Origin: Paenibacillus sp. LHD-38
GTDB taxonomy: Bacteria > Bacillota > Bacilli > Paenibacillales > Paenibacillaceae
DNA length: 62,020 bases
Direction of reading: 5' to 3'
NCBI RefSeq assembly: GCF_031157315.1
Contig: NZ_JAVIFU010000042.1
Coordinates: forward strand, 1-62,020
Both the position numbers and the translations under genes were made by a program. The first letter of the stretch is position 1, and every line of letters begins with the position of its first letter. Under the pieces are notes generated by a model. That model had not been told where the DNA came from, did no database searches, and saw nothing but the letters and a program-made list of their open reading frames with translations. This document shows, in pieces, positions 8,398-16,954 of the stretch.

Positions 8398-9465
8398 ATT
8401 CTTGCTTGATCAGTGTCAGTAAGCAGAACGCGATGAGTGCGATCCAGACTTGATTCATCACTGCGTTTTCACTAGTGCCGTAGAAGGTTTTATGTGCTGC
8501 TTCATCCACTTGAAGAACGTTTCGATGGCCCAGCGACTGCGATACATCTCACCGATTTCATCGGCGGATAGATCAAAGCGATTCGTGATTAGAAATAGCA
8601 TATTGCCTTCCGAATCCTCTGTTTGAATCATACGCAGTGGATGCTTCATGCGTTTTTGCTGCGTTCCAATTTGAACTTTTTCATCGAGTGAAACCTTGCT
8701 GCCTTGTGGCAAATCATACGTATGTAACGGCTCAATTACGGCATTTTTCTTCAGACGCATAACGAAGGAAATGTCATTCTCACAATTGCGGTCATAGGCG
8801 GCGTAATCGACGTATCCTCGTTCAAACACATACGTGACGCTTTCTTCGTCAATGAGCGCGTCCATTTGGGTTCTGTCGTTGTCTTTCGCTGGCGTTATCG
8901 TGACCTTATCTGGATAAACGTCTTGCTCATTCACAAAGGCGATACGCGTGTGAACCTTAATGCCAGCCTTTGTCTTGCGAAATTTTGCCCACTTGAATTT
9001 TTGCAAACAAAGCAGAATCGTTGTGGAATCAATGATTTTGAAATCCCTTCGAATAGCAGAAAGACGCGATTGCGAGTGAATACGCTCGACCAATGACACA
9101 AAAACCTGTTCGAGCAAGGCGGGGTCGACTTGATTATGTTTCCGACAAATTTGCGCGACCGATATCGATTTCAGTCCAAGCTCTTTCTGTAATTCTTCGC
9201 ATAAAACGTCGTCTGCAATGTCCCGAAGTCCGTCGCGTCCTTGCAGTTTTGCATGAAGAATGAGTTTGAAGTATGCCAGTGTTGTGAGCTTTTTGACGTA
9301 TTTATCTTGAGCGGTTTCGGTCACTCGATCTATGAACATTTTCGTACAAATAGGCGCTAGCCATTTACCAAATGAAGAAAATAGGGTATCCTTGTCCATG
9401 CGTGTAATCCTTTCGGTGGATTATGGACAGGAGCTACCTGCCATTCCATTGTAAAGGATTTTCTG
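8398..9465 (-). mobile_element. Decayed IS4-family insertion sequence
   Basis: Contains the IS4-type transposase at 8458-9399. The element separates two pieces of a minus-strand gene. I could not identify clean terminal inverted repeats or a target duplication, so both borders are approximate; the 3' end appears truncated right after the transposase. Confidence 0.65.
8458..9399 (-). CDS. IS4-family transposase, frameshifted at the 3' end
   Basis: 313 residues: an N-terminal DUF4372-like region, then an RNase H-fold DDE domain with FKIIDSTTI (first Asp) and YRSRWAIETFFKWMK (catalytic Glu in the Y-R-E-K signature). The frame then turns into IKPSTALVKTQ and stops. Reading 8401-8475 in another frame gives TFYGTSENAVMNQVWIALIA, the normal C-terminal continuation. 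So a one-base shift near 8475-8480 (CACATAAAACC) has truncated the protein, and the remaining tail stops at the element border. The enzyme is likely inactive. Confidence 0.85.
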   Translation of the reverse strand: MDKDTLFSSFGKWLAPICTKMFIDRVTETAQDKYVKKLTTLAYFKLILHAKLQGRDGLRDIADDVLCEELQKELGLKSISVAQICRKHNQVDPALLEQVFVSLVERIHSQSRLSAIRRDFKIIDSTTILLCLQKFKWAKFRKTKAGIKVHTRIAFVNEQDVYPDKVTITPAKDNDRTQMDALIDEESVTYVFERGYVDYAAYDRNCENDISFVMRLKKNAVIEPLHTYDLPQGSKVSLDEKVQIGTQQKRMKHPLRMIQTEDSEGNMLFLITNRFDLSADEIGEMYRSRWAIETFFKWMKQHIKPSTALVKTQ

Positions 9466-9573
9466 GCTACCATGACTTACACTTGTATATACATAATTAC
9501 TATATCCTAAAGAAGATGACACCCCGATAGCTGCCGCATTTGTGGTCCCTCCATAAAATCTCGCTCCCATGAT
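9466..9573 (-). pseudogene. Upstream piece of the IS-interrupted gene
   Basis: Minus-strand reading gives GARFYGGTTNAAAIGVSSSL followed by GYSNYVYTSVSHGSQ before the insertion sequence. A TAG codon stands just upstream (near 9581), so the original N terminus is missing or decayed. Linking it to 7975-8397 as one former gene is inference from composition and position. Confidence 0.45.
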
Positions 9574-9601
9574 CCGATGCTATTTGTACATATACAAGAA
9601 A

Positions 9602-9638
9602 TCGCCGCTCATCTTCCGTCAGCGGAAGCGAGCGGCGA
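9602..9638 (-). terminator. Hairpin terminator beyond the DUF5722 gene
   Basis: Stem TCGCCGCT/AGCGGCGA with an inner CTTCCG/CGGAAG stem, then TTTCTT on the minus strand. It probably ended the original, longer DUF5722 transcript. Confidence 0.65.
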
Positions 9639-9689
9639 CAGTAACGCCGGATACGCCTATCGAGTCATAAAAGGCTGTGATGGGGAAAG

Positions 9690-9979
9690 CTCTAAAGAGC
9701 GCAGCCGGGACCGGGAAGCCACTCTAGCGAAGCGGCTTTCCTTATCTAAACCGGATCAGGTTGCATCGGCAGCCGGTCGATCAGGCCCACCGCGTTAGTT
9801 TGCCCAACTTTGAATCAAGCAATAAATTCAACTATGCCTGGCTTCCATCTCCGCTGTCGCTTCGGAACCACTCGCTCGCCTCACCGTGGGGAGGCCCGTT
9901 GCCGCTGGCGTTCCAGGCTGCGGTGACCGATCCGTTCCGGACGGTTGGCCGAAATCAGCTTTACTTTTTCTCCAAACGC
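9690..9979 (-). pseudogene. Decayed discoidin-like C-terminal extension of the DUF5722 gene
   Basis: Directly after the TAG at 9980-9982 the same frame continues AFGEKVKLISANRPER. A shift of frame then gives GSVTAAWNASGNGPPHGEAS and EWFRSDSGDGS, and further on DSKLGKLTRWA. These phrases resemble an F5/8 type C (discoidin) domain. The annotated gene therefore once seems to have been about 90 or more residues longer and has lost this domain by a stop plus frameshifts. Confidence 0.5.
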
Positions 9980-12900
9980 CTATTCAAAGGACGCCTGTCC
10001 CTCTAGCTTCTCGTTCTCCGGAAGATTGCCTTCGCCCGTGTTTTTAACGGTATCCAATATTTTTGAGATTGTCCGTTCTTGATAAGTGAATACCGCTTTG
10101 ACCGCGCCTTCGGATGGAGGCGTGTACGAGTTCACGGTGAGTACGAACGTCTTGCTCTCCCCGGTTCTGATGCCGCCCGTTTGAAGCGCGGACCGGTCGA
10201 AGACGATGTTCCCTTCGCCCGAAACGGCAATTTCACCGTTTATCGCAATCTCGTCATGATTGGTGACTTTCACTTCGATCTGCGCTCCGGCTTCCAGTTT
10301 CGAAGATAACAGCTTCGCATCGATGGCGATATTCCTGTAACCGCCGACCGGCGCAACGGTTTTATGGAATCCGACGTCGTCGATCAGGAACGATCCCGTC
10401 CAGCCTGTCGGAGACGTCGACCTTACCCATACTTTGATCCGGTCGATGGCGCCTGCGCCGCTCCAATCTGTCAAGTTCAAGGAGACGTGATTCCAGTTCA
10501 GGGGATCAAGGACCGCCGTGCCTTCCGTAATGTTCTTCCCGCTGTATACCTTCACTTTGGCATAGTAGGTTTTGTTCGCATCGGCATCCGGAACCTTGAC
10601 GGTCATCGTCAGATTCGGCGCGCCTACCGCATTGAGCGGCTGCGGGAATCTCACATCCGCCCCCTTCCATTTCAGCGCGGAGTAATCGCTGAACTTCACC
10701 TTGAGCGAATGGTTGCCCGAATAGGCGTCCTGATCCGTAGTCTCGATCGATTGCGCATTGTCCGCGGCATACCAGCCGCCCGTTCCGTTCTCGAAGCCTT
10801 CCAGCTGCAGAGGATTATTGCCCTTCTTCACTAAGGAAACGCCGTTGACGGCCGGCACGTTCCGGTCGGCCAGCTTCGAAGGATCGAAACCGGGTATGAC
10901 ATCCTCCCAATTCGCAATACCGATGACCGACTTCGCGAAGTCCGTTACCGCGAGCGATTGATCGGTATCGATATATTTGAAGACATCGTACACCTTCTTA
11001 TGCTCGAGCGGGTTAGCGATGCTGCCCGGCAAGACCCTCCACAGCCCCAGATTCAATCCGCCCTCCTGCTCATGATCGACATGACGGTGCAGGATGAACG
11101 AATCGATGCCGTCGAGGAACTTGATCTTATAATAGGCGTATGCGTAGGCAGCCGCTTGAATAAGCTGATCCGGCTGAGAGTCGGTCATGCTGTTCAAGCC
11201 CTGCTCGGACAAAATGATCCGGCGCATATTCCCTTCGTACTGATAGTCTTGCTGCTGCAAGTATTGCACGAGCACCTGCAGGTTCTTGAATGTAATCCGA
11301 ACGGTGTTAAAGTCGTTCGTAGGAGTAGAATCATTCCAGAATCTCGCATCGAACAGATTCTCTGGATACGGATGGAAGGCCATGTTCCAATTGAAATTGC
11401 CTTCTTCCTTCGCCAGCTTGTTCAGCATATCGACAATGACTTTATTGTCGTACTTCCAGAGCGCTTCCATAGAAATTTCTTCGTTCCAAAAATGGTCCAG
11501 AGAGATATACGACCGCGCATTCGCATAACGGCTCTTCACGATCGTATCGATCAGACGCAGCGTCTGCGTATATTCACGCACATACTTATCGACCGTCTTG
11601 GGCCCCATGTTGTTCCACACTTGGTTCTGGCCGACCTCATTACCAACGATGAAACCGACTGCCTGGCCATAAGCTTCATCCGGCCGTGAATAGCGCTCGG
11701 CAAGGAACGTCGTGATGGCCTTGACGTATTTGACGCCAACCTCGTTCTGCGTATTTAACGCATACACAATTCCGCCCGGCTGGGAATCCGGATGAATGAG
11801 CTGCGCGTTAGGCGTATCCGCCGGCAGGTCGCGGTACATGATCAGAATCAAGTTGACAATCGTATCATTGTCAGACAAGCTCTTGATTTGCGAATCCAAG
11901 CCATTGACCGCGCTCTTCTTGAAATAGAACGTCTCGCCATCGACCACATACGGAATGGTATTGCTAGGATTGCTGTTCGCAGCATAGAGCATGGCATTAT
12001 AAGAGACGTTGATGGCCGCATGGCTGACGCCAAGCTCCTCGGCGTCGTCCGTCATCTGCACTTGAAGACCTTTAATGCTCTTCGCTTCCGGGAACGGCTC
12101 CTGATTCGGTGCCAGCTTCTCGGCATTCGTAATATAGTGCGGTGCATCAACCAAGGTGTACTCTCCCGCCGCGTTGCGCGAAGCGACAGCGAACTTGGAG
12201 TAGAGCCGGTTATGGCTGCCGTCCTTAAGGTCCAGATCGAAGGAGAACTCCGCTGCGATATCCTGATCGGCAAGCGGGGCATAGCCCGTCAGGTTAGCAG
12301 CATCAGCATACGTAGGAAGCTCGAAGATCGCGAGCTTGTCTTCCGCATGTGCGGCCAAGAACTCCGGCTTCACCGTGCCGGCAATCGTAATGCCGCCGCC
12401 GTCATTGATAACGGAAGCCGTAATTTTACCTTCGTATGGCTTCTGGGCAGGCGGGAACTTCTTAAAGCGGATTTCATCGAACGCAACCGAACCGCTGTCA
12501 GCCGGAGCAGAGATACGGAACTGCTTGATCATGCCTGACCAGCCCGCCATGTCCGACATATTGAAGTCGATCGTCTGCGTGCTTGCGTTCGGTTCAATGT
12601 CGAATTCCTTGGACTTCGCATCGTCCCATGACGGATCGCTTTCGGTAATCCAGGACATCTTCACCTTGGATCCGGCAGTATGGTTGTCCAGGTTGACCGA
12701 CACGCCGTTCCGGGTTTCCGTATCGATATGCAGTACGGGGGATTCAACATATGCGCCTGCGCCGCCGATTCCGAAGGTTGCTTTGCCTCCGGCGGTGGAT
12801 AACGTTCCTTCGCTGGCGATGAATCCTTCTGAATCACCGTCACGGGAAAATCTCATATCCATCGTTTTGGTCGCCATAATGTAATCAATCTGGAACTTGC

Positions 12901-13522
12901 CGTCCCAGAAATCATAGCCGGGCGCGCCTGGGCTGAGTCCTTCCAGATCGAAGTTCAGCACGAAGGAGATTTCCATCTTCGTAATTGCATTGCGTTGCTC
13001 CCAAGGTGATATGTCGATAAAGACGCGGGACCACCGGTCGCTGTTTGTCTTGGCAATGGATTCATAGACGTCTTCCCCGCTGTAGAGACGCACCTTCATA
13101 AAGTATCCCGTTGCCTGCCATCCCCAAGAGTCGGCTGCAAAGGCGAGATACCGTTGGGCGGACAGATCGAGCGGCGTGGAGAAGTCGCGGTAAATTGTTC
13201 TCCATTCGTAGGCCTTCACTTTCTCCGGTGTCTGCTCCAACGTTCCTGACCCTTCGAATGGTCCGCCAGGGCCGTTCAGAAGGAAGGTCGTATAATCAAT
13301 CGCTTTGGTGTTGACGCCTTTCTGCCACATCGCCACCTGAGATGCCGTATTGAAATCATTGATAATCACATCAGGGTAAAATTCCGATCCGACAGATACA
13401 TGGCTGGACTGCTGCAAATCCGGGTCATAAGGACCTGCGAAAGCGGTTGCAGCAGTGAATAGAAGCTGGAGCAAAAGCGCGGCGGCAATTGCCCCCGAGG
13501 TAAACTTCACGCGTCTTCTCAT
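9980..13522 (-). CDS. Large secreted DUF5722-type putative glycosidase with carbohydrate-binding domains
   Basis: The start is the ATG at 13522 (MRRRVKF), with GGAGG ten bases upstream; about 1180 residues. Residues 1-40 are a signal peptide. Residues 40-370 are two beta-sandwich, CBM-like modules (FWDGKFQIDYIMATKT; VAFDEIRFKKF). The core (about 450-900) matches DUF5722, a TIM-barrel family of unknown activity: GFIVGNEVGQNQVW near residue 629 and RRIILSEQGLNS near 771 supply two glutamates spaced like the acid/base and nucleophile of clan GH-A. A CBM-like jelly roll with FLIDDVGFHKT (about 930-1080) and an Ig-like domain follow. Two GTATAC half-sites precede it. An amber codon ends it early compared with a decayed extension downstream. 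Confidence 0.8.
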   Translation of the reverse strand: MRRRVKFTSGAIAAALLLQLLFTAATAFAGPYDPDLQQSSHVSVGSEFYPDVIINDFNTASQVAMWQKGVNTKAIDYTTFLLNGPGGPFEGSGTLEQTPEKVKAYEWRTIYRDFSTPLDLSAQRYLAFAADSWGWQATGYFMKVRLYSGEDVYESIAKTNSDRWSRVFIDISPWEQRNAITKMEISFVLNFDLEGLSPGAPGYDFWDGKFQIDYIMATKTMDMRFSRDGDSEGFIASEGTLSTAGGKATFGIGGAGAYVESPVLHIDTETRNGVSVNLDNHTAGSKVKMSWITESDPSWDDAKSKEFDIEPNASTQTIDFNMSDMAGWSGMIKQFRISAPADSGSVAFDEIRFKKFPPAQKPYEGKITASVINDGGGITIAGTVKPEFLAAHAEDKLAIFELPTYADAANLTGYAPLADQDIAAEFSFDLDLKDGSHNRLYSKFAVASRNAAGEYTLVDAPHYITNAEKLAPNQEPFPEAKSIKGLQVQMTDDAEELGVSHAAINVSYNAMLYAANSNPSNTIPYVVDGETFYFKKSAVNGLDSQIKSLSDNDTIVNLILIMYRDLPADTPNAQLIHPDSQPGGIVYALNTQNEVGVKYVKAITTFLAERYSRPDEAYGQAVGFIVGNEVGQNQVWNNMGPKTVDKYVREYTQTLRLIDTIVKSRYANARSYISLDHFWNEEISMEALWKYDNKVIVDMLNKLAKEEGNFNWNMAFHPYPENLFDARFWNDSTPTNDFNTVRITFKNLQVLVQYLQQQDYQYEGNMRRIILSEQGLNSMTDSQPDQLIQAAAYAYAYYKIKFLDGIDSFILHRHVDHEQEGGLNLGLWRVLPGSIANPLEHKKVYDVFKYIDTDQSLAVTDFAKSVIGIANWEDVIPGFDPSKLADRNVPAVNGVSLVKKGNNPLQLEGFENGTGGWYAADNAQSIETTDQDAYSGNHSLKVKFSDYSALKWKGADVRFPQPLNAVGAPNLTMTVKVPDADANKTYYAKVKVYSGKNITEGTAVLDPLNWNHVSLNLTDWSGAGAIDRIKVWVRSTSPTGWTGSFLIDDVGFHKTVAPVGGYRNIAIDAKLLSSKLEAGAQIEVKVTNHDEIAINGEIAVSGEGNIVFDRSALQTGGIRTGESKTFVLTVNSYTPPSEGAVKAVFTYQERTISKILDTVKNTGEGNLPENEKLEGQASFE

Positions 13523-13673
13523 TCTTGACTGACCTCCATTACATGCATTTTTCACTTCGTCAATTGCTTGGTGTCTTACGCAAACTGATAAAGAATTCTT
13601 AATTGTTACAAAGATCATAATTAAGATGATTATACTTTTAACCACCCCCAAACCATCAAATATTCATTGTAAC

Positions 13674-13700
13674 GTATACATTATACAATAATTGGTATAC
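13674..13700. promoter_or_regulatory. Paired GTATAC half-sites before the DUF5722 gene
   Basis: GTATAC at 13674-13679 and at 13695-13700, 15 bases apart, 150 bases before the DUF5722 start. The same hexamer forms the operator candidates at 2119-2143 and 3425-3434. Confidence 0.4.
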
Positions 13701-13767
13701 TAGAACAACCCTAATCTTGTGCAGATTGAGAAATTATTCCTTCACCTTCCCCTTATAAACGCAAATA

Positions 13768-13801
13768 AAAACGCACAGCCCAGCCAGCGAGGCTGTGCGT
13801 T
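13768..13801 (-). terminator. Terminator after the histidine kinase stub
   Basis: Stem AACGCACAGCC/GGCTGTGCGTT followed by TTTTTA on the minus strand. Confidence 0.8.
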
Positions 13802-13850
13802 ATTCACATAGACCGACTTATCGCGCGCGAATAGCTGTGACCGCTCACTT

Positions 13851-14260
13851 TCATCGCACTCGGCTCCGCTTCTCTTCATTGGCGAACGAGATCGTGAATG
13901 CCGTTCCTTTCCCCGGCTCGCTCTTGGTTTCGACATCGCCCCGCATGGTCCGAAGGATCGAGAAGAATACCATGGTGCCGAGCCCGGTCCCTTTCTCTTT
14001 CGTGAAGAAGAAGAGCGTCCCTAACCGGCTCAGCTGTTCCTTGGTCATGCCGATGCCGGTGTCTCGAATGCAGATGACCTGGCCTCCTGCGTGCAGCTTC
14101 GTCTCTATCGTCAGCATCCCGCCATTCGGAATGGCTTCAATGCTGTTTTTGCACAGGTTGATCAAGGCTTGGCGGAACTTCGCCCGATCCCCGGTTACCT
14201 GCAGGTCGTCCCCGCATCGTTCCTCGACGATCTGCACGTTCTGCATATGGGGTCCCGCCA
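13851..14260 (-). pseudogene. Histidine kinase C-terminal fragment (HATPase domain)
   Basis: About 136 residues remain, containing only the ATP-binding domain: N box NLCKNSIEAIPNGG, G1 box DTGIGM, and F/G2 region FFTKEKGTGLG. This is typical of the C terminus of sporulation-type or NtrB-type kinases. The sensor and dimerisation domains are gone: the reading frame meets the end of a MITE at 14261. No kinase-like sequence continues on the other side of the MITE, so more than a simple insertion occurred. Its own terminator (13768-13801) remains. Confidence 0.8.
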
Positions 14261-14380
14261 CATTCCCATCAAGCTAAAATATTCGAATACCCCCAAAACG
14301 AAAAAAGCTATTCTTTTTAATAATAAAGGATAGCTTTTTTCGTTTTGGGGGTGTATTAATTTACTTAGATTGATGGGCAG
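14261..14380. mobile_element. IS231-related MITE (about 120 bp)
   Basis: The left end CATTCCCATCAAGCTAA and right end TTAGATTGATGGGCAG mirror each other and resemble the ends of the IS at 16955-18629. Inside lies a perfect 23-base inverted repeat (14289-14311 and 14330-14352) with an 18-base loop. There is no coding capacity. It is probably moved by an IS231-like transposase such as the neighbouring one. Confidence 0.75.
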
Positions 14381-14411
14381 TGGTGTGACCCCAATAAGCG
14401 GGGATGTGTTT

Positions 14412-14540
14412 TCACCGATTAGACTGGGGTCCTGCCAACCAAGTGCCGTAAACCCATGCTATGACATTAATTACGTATGCTCCATTTGCCATGCCGAGGA
14501 CAAAAGCAAAAAACAAAGGAGTGTTTTTTAGAGGGGGCTT
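14412..14540 (-). other. Short hydrophobic open frame, unrecognised
   Basis: A 42-codon minus-strand frame encoding LFFAFVLGMANGAYVINVIA then WVYGTWLAGPQSNR. It has no good start codon or ribosome site, so it is probably the tail of a lost membrane protein gene rather than a small gene. The rest of 14381-14599 shows no further gene. Confidence 0.25.
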
Positions 14541-14599
14541 TCATCCAATCCCGTTAAAAATTCCGAATGGAATCCGGTGGTTTTCCGGGGTGTAAAAAA

Positions 14600-14622
14600 G
14601 GCCGCGGGGCGATCCCGCGGCC
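14600..14622 (-). terminator. Terminator of the RCC1 protein gene
   Basis: Nine-base GC stem GGCCGCGGG/CCCGCGGCC followed on the minus strand by six T residues; the gene stops at 14652. Confidence 0.9.
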
Positions 14623-14651
14623 ATTAAGTTTCCGTAAACATAGCAATATCT

Positions 14652-16466
14652 TCAGTGATTGTCATATTTGATGCTCACATAGACGAAAACCTTCTTATCC
14701 CGACTATAATCATTGCCAGTATGTCCCTTAACTCTCCACTCTGCTCTGTAACCTCCGGGCACCTCGGTAGCACTGTATTCGGTAACATTTGTGAGTAACG
14801 TCGTATCTTCCGGCAATCGGTTACCATCGACCACGGTCTCCAGACTAAGGTCATAATCTTCCCCTTCCGGGGAAGCCATGGAGACCTTAACGACTCCATG
14901 GAAACCTTCAGGGGGGCTCCAAGATCCACTCAACTCTTGTCCTGAGGACGAAATGTACCCGTAATATAACAAAAACTCATAATTGGATCCGCCGTAGGAA
15001 TAAGTTTTGGAATCGGAAAGCTGAAAAGGAGCCGTATATGCGGTAGTGACCGTCACTTCTTGTTTCACACTTTGGTTGTCATAGGCATCGATGGCGACTA
15101 GAGAAAAGAGGTAGGACGAATTTGGAGACAGCCCCTTCACTTCATAGCTGTTCACGTCCCCGTTCAGGGTATCAAGCAGCGTATTATCTTGGTATACCAA
15201 GTACTTGTCTACACCCGTTTCATCCGTGGCCGGAAGCCAATTCAGCTTTACGCTGTTATAGGTCACGTCGGTAACCGTTAGCACTTCGCCTGCAGGCCAC
15301 TGTGGCGCTTCAGGATTGGCAACTTGTACGGGAATATAACGGTCTGTCGTTGTTCCATCGCCAAGTTGTCCCTGGCGATTCCATCCCCATGCCCAGGCGG
15401 TTCCGTCGCTTTTGACTGCCAAACTATGACCAGAGCCCGCAGCGATGGCTGCCACCGAACTGAGACCTTGCACTTGAACGGGAGTGTAACTGTATGTCGT
15501 TCCATCGCCAATCCCACTGCTAAAGCCCCACGCCCAGGCAGTTCCATCTTTTTTGAACGCTAAACTATGCGAATAGCCTGCTTCAATAGCGACTACCGAA
15601 CTGAGACTCTCCACTTGAACGGGAGTGTTGTAAGAAGAGTATGTCTTATTTCCATCGCCGAGTTGACCACTGCTATTGTCTCCCCACGCCCAAACGGTTC
15701 CATCGCTTTTGACTGCCAAACTATGGTAATATCCCGCAGCTACGGCTACTACCGAACCGAGATCCTTCACCTGAACGGGATTCAAACGATACTGGTCCCA
15801 ATCGGTACTTCCATCACCGAGTTGACCATCGTGATTGGCTCCCCACGCCCAAACCGTCCCGTCACTTTTGACTGCCAAACTATGGCTATAACCCGCAGCT
15901 ACGGCGACTACCGAATCGAGACCCTGCACCTGAACGGGAATCGAACCTTGATATGTTGGCTCGTCATTGAGTCCCCACGCCCAAACCGTCCCGTCACTTT
16001 TGAGTGCCAAATTATGCCAAGATCCCGCTGCAATCGCCACTACCGAACTGAGACCTTTCACCTGATCGGGAGTTAATCGATCATTTGTGGTTCCATCGCC
16101 GAGTTGGCCAAATTTATTGCTTCCCCATGCCCAGACGGTTCCGTCGCTTTTGAGTGCCAAACTATGCTCACTACCCGCAGTGATGGCGACAACCGATTCG
16201 AGACCCTGCACTTGAACCGGAGTATAACCGTCTGTCGTACTTCCATCGCCGAGTTGGCCATATACATTGTTTCCCCACGCCCAAACCGTTCCGTCCTGTT
16301 TTAGAGCGAGAGTATGATGCCCTCCTCCTGCAACCATCGTTACACCCGATTTCATATTCTCTGTTGCCACCGCGGAACCGGCCTCAGCGGCTGCTGCCTG
16401 AAAGGGAACAAGCAGCGTTAGCATCAGAAACCCGTAAACCAAAAGCATAAACCGCCGTTTCATCAA
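14652..16466 (-). CDS. Secreted seven-repeat RCC1-like propeller protein with fibronectin III domain
   Basis: 604 residues. Residues 1-27 are a signal peptide. Residues about 40-390 carry seven RCC1-type repeats of about 50 residues, each with HSLALKSDGTVWAWG and GQLGDG-like blocks, enough for one closed seven-bladed propeller. Residues about 395-480 form a fibronectin type III domain (VTDVTYNSVKLNWLPATDETGVDKYLVY). The last 120 residues are an unassigned beta-rich domain. RCC1-like exported proteins are common in Paenibacillus; their ligands are unknown. The gene stands alone with its own terminator. The repeats also make near-direct DNA repeats through 15340-16330. Confidence 0.88.
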   Translation of the reverse strand: MMKRRFMLLVYGFLMLTLLVPFQAAAAEAGSAVATENMKSGVTMVAGGGHHTLALKQDGTVWAWGNNVYGQLGDGSTTDGYTPVQVQGLESVVAITAGSEHSLALKSDGTVWAWGSNKFGQLGDGTTNDRLTPDQVKGLSSVVAIAAGSWHNLALKSDGTVWAWGLNDEPTYQGSIPVQVQGLDSVVAVAAGYSHSLAVKSDGTVWAWGANHDGQLGDGSTDWDQYRLNPVQVKDLGSVVAVAAGYYHSLAVKSDGTVWAWGDNSSGQLGDGNKTYSSYNTPVQVESLSSVVAIEAGYSHSLAFKKDGTAWAWGFSSGIGDGTTYSYTPVQVQGLSSVAAIAAGSGHSLAVKSDGTAWAWGWNRQGQLGDGTTTDRYIPVQVANPEAPQWPAGEVLTVTDVTYNSVKLNWLPATDETGVDKYLVYQDNTLLDTLNGDVNSYEVKGLSPNSSYLFSLVAIDAYDNQSVKQEVTVTTAYTAPFQLSDSKTYSYGGSNYEFLLYYGYISSSGQELSGSWSPPEGFHGVVKVSMASPEGEDYDLSLETVVDGNRLPEDTTLLTNVTEYSATEVPGGYRAEWRVKGHTGNDYSRDKKVFVYVSIKYDNH

Positions 16467-16954
16467 TCTTCACTCCTATCTTTGATCTACATTAAATCTA
16501 CCATATTACGGAAACCTATTGATCTGCCCGTTGCACTATTAATCTGGTGCAATTATCATAACAGAGGGTAAAGATAAAAGACTAAAGATTGTCCCAACAG
16601 CACTTTATTATCAATAATTTTGGACGCATGGAAATTGGCAGTCTTGAAAATAGCTTGCGATAAATGATACTACTGGATAATGTTTGTTGTTATTAAGTTA
16701 TACTGTAAGTACATGTGTATGTCATGTTTAACAACGCAACGAAACAAATAACGGGTGAAACTTATGAACAAGGAGCGATTTCTTAACTCGCAATTACTCG
16801 CCCGATCATTTTTCTCTGCCGTCTATCCTTGATTTTCCATATATCTCCCCGCTGGTAATCACCGATGCACAATTCGAAATACAACGAGGTTATAAATAAA
16901 TTCCCAATTTAATCCATACATTTGCCCCTGGTGTCAGCGACGCTGGTATTACCC
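16467..16954. other. Intergenic region between RCC1 gene and IS element
   Basis: Noncoding. It includes the RCC1 promoter side and a 22-codon plus-strand stub from 16764 (MNKERFLNSQLLARSFFSAV) that stops at once and has no convincing ribosome site. Nothing else is recognisable. Confidence 0.4.

Noticed and set aside
9601..9790. Possible riboswitch upstream region with several hairpins
   Set aside because: It lies downstream of a minus-strand gene, and its phrases translate to a decayed discoidin domain followed by a plain terminator; no riboswitch consensus was recognised.
10958..12538. Two plus-strand frames of about 245 codons inside the DUF5722 gene
   Set aside because: Shadows of the minus-strand coding frame; their Arg/Ile-rich composition is typical of antisense translation.
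15340..16330. Tandem DNA repeats as a possible CRISPR array or minisatellite
   Set aside because: They are imperfect repeats of about 150 bp that encode the RCC1 propeller blades in frame.
16764..16832. 22-codon stub MNKERFLNSQLLARSFFSAV as a RbsD/FucU-like gene start
   Set aside because: Too short, no ribosome site, and resemblance covers only a few residues.
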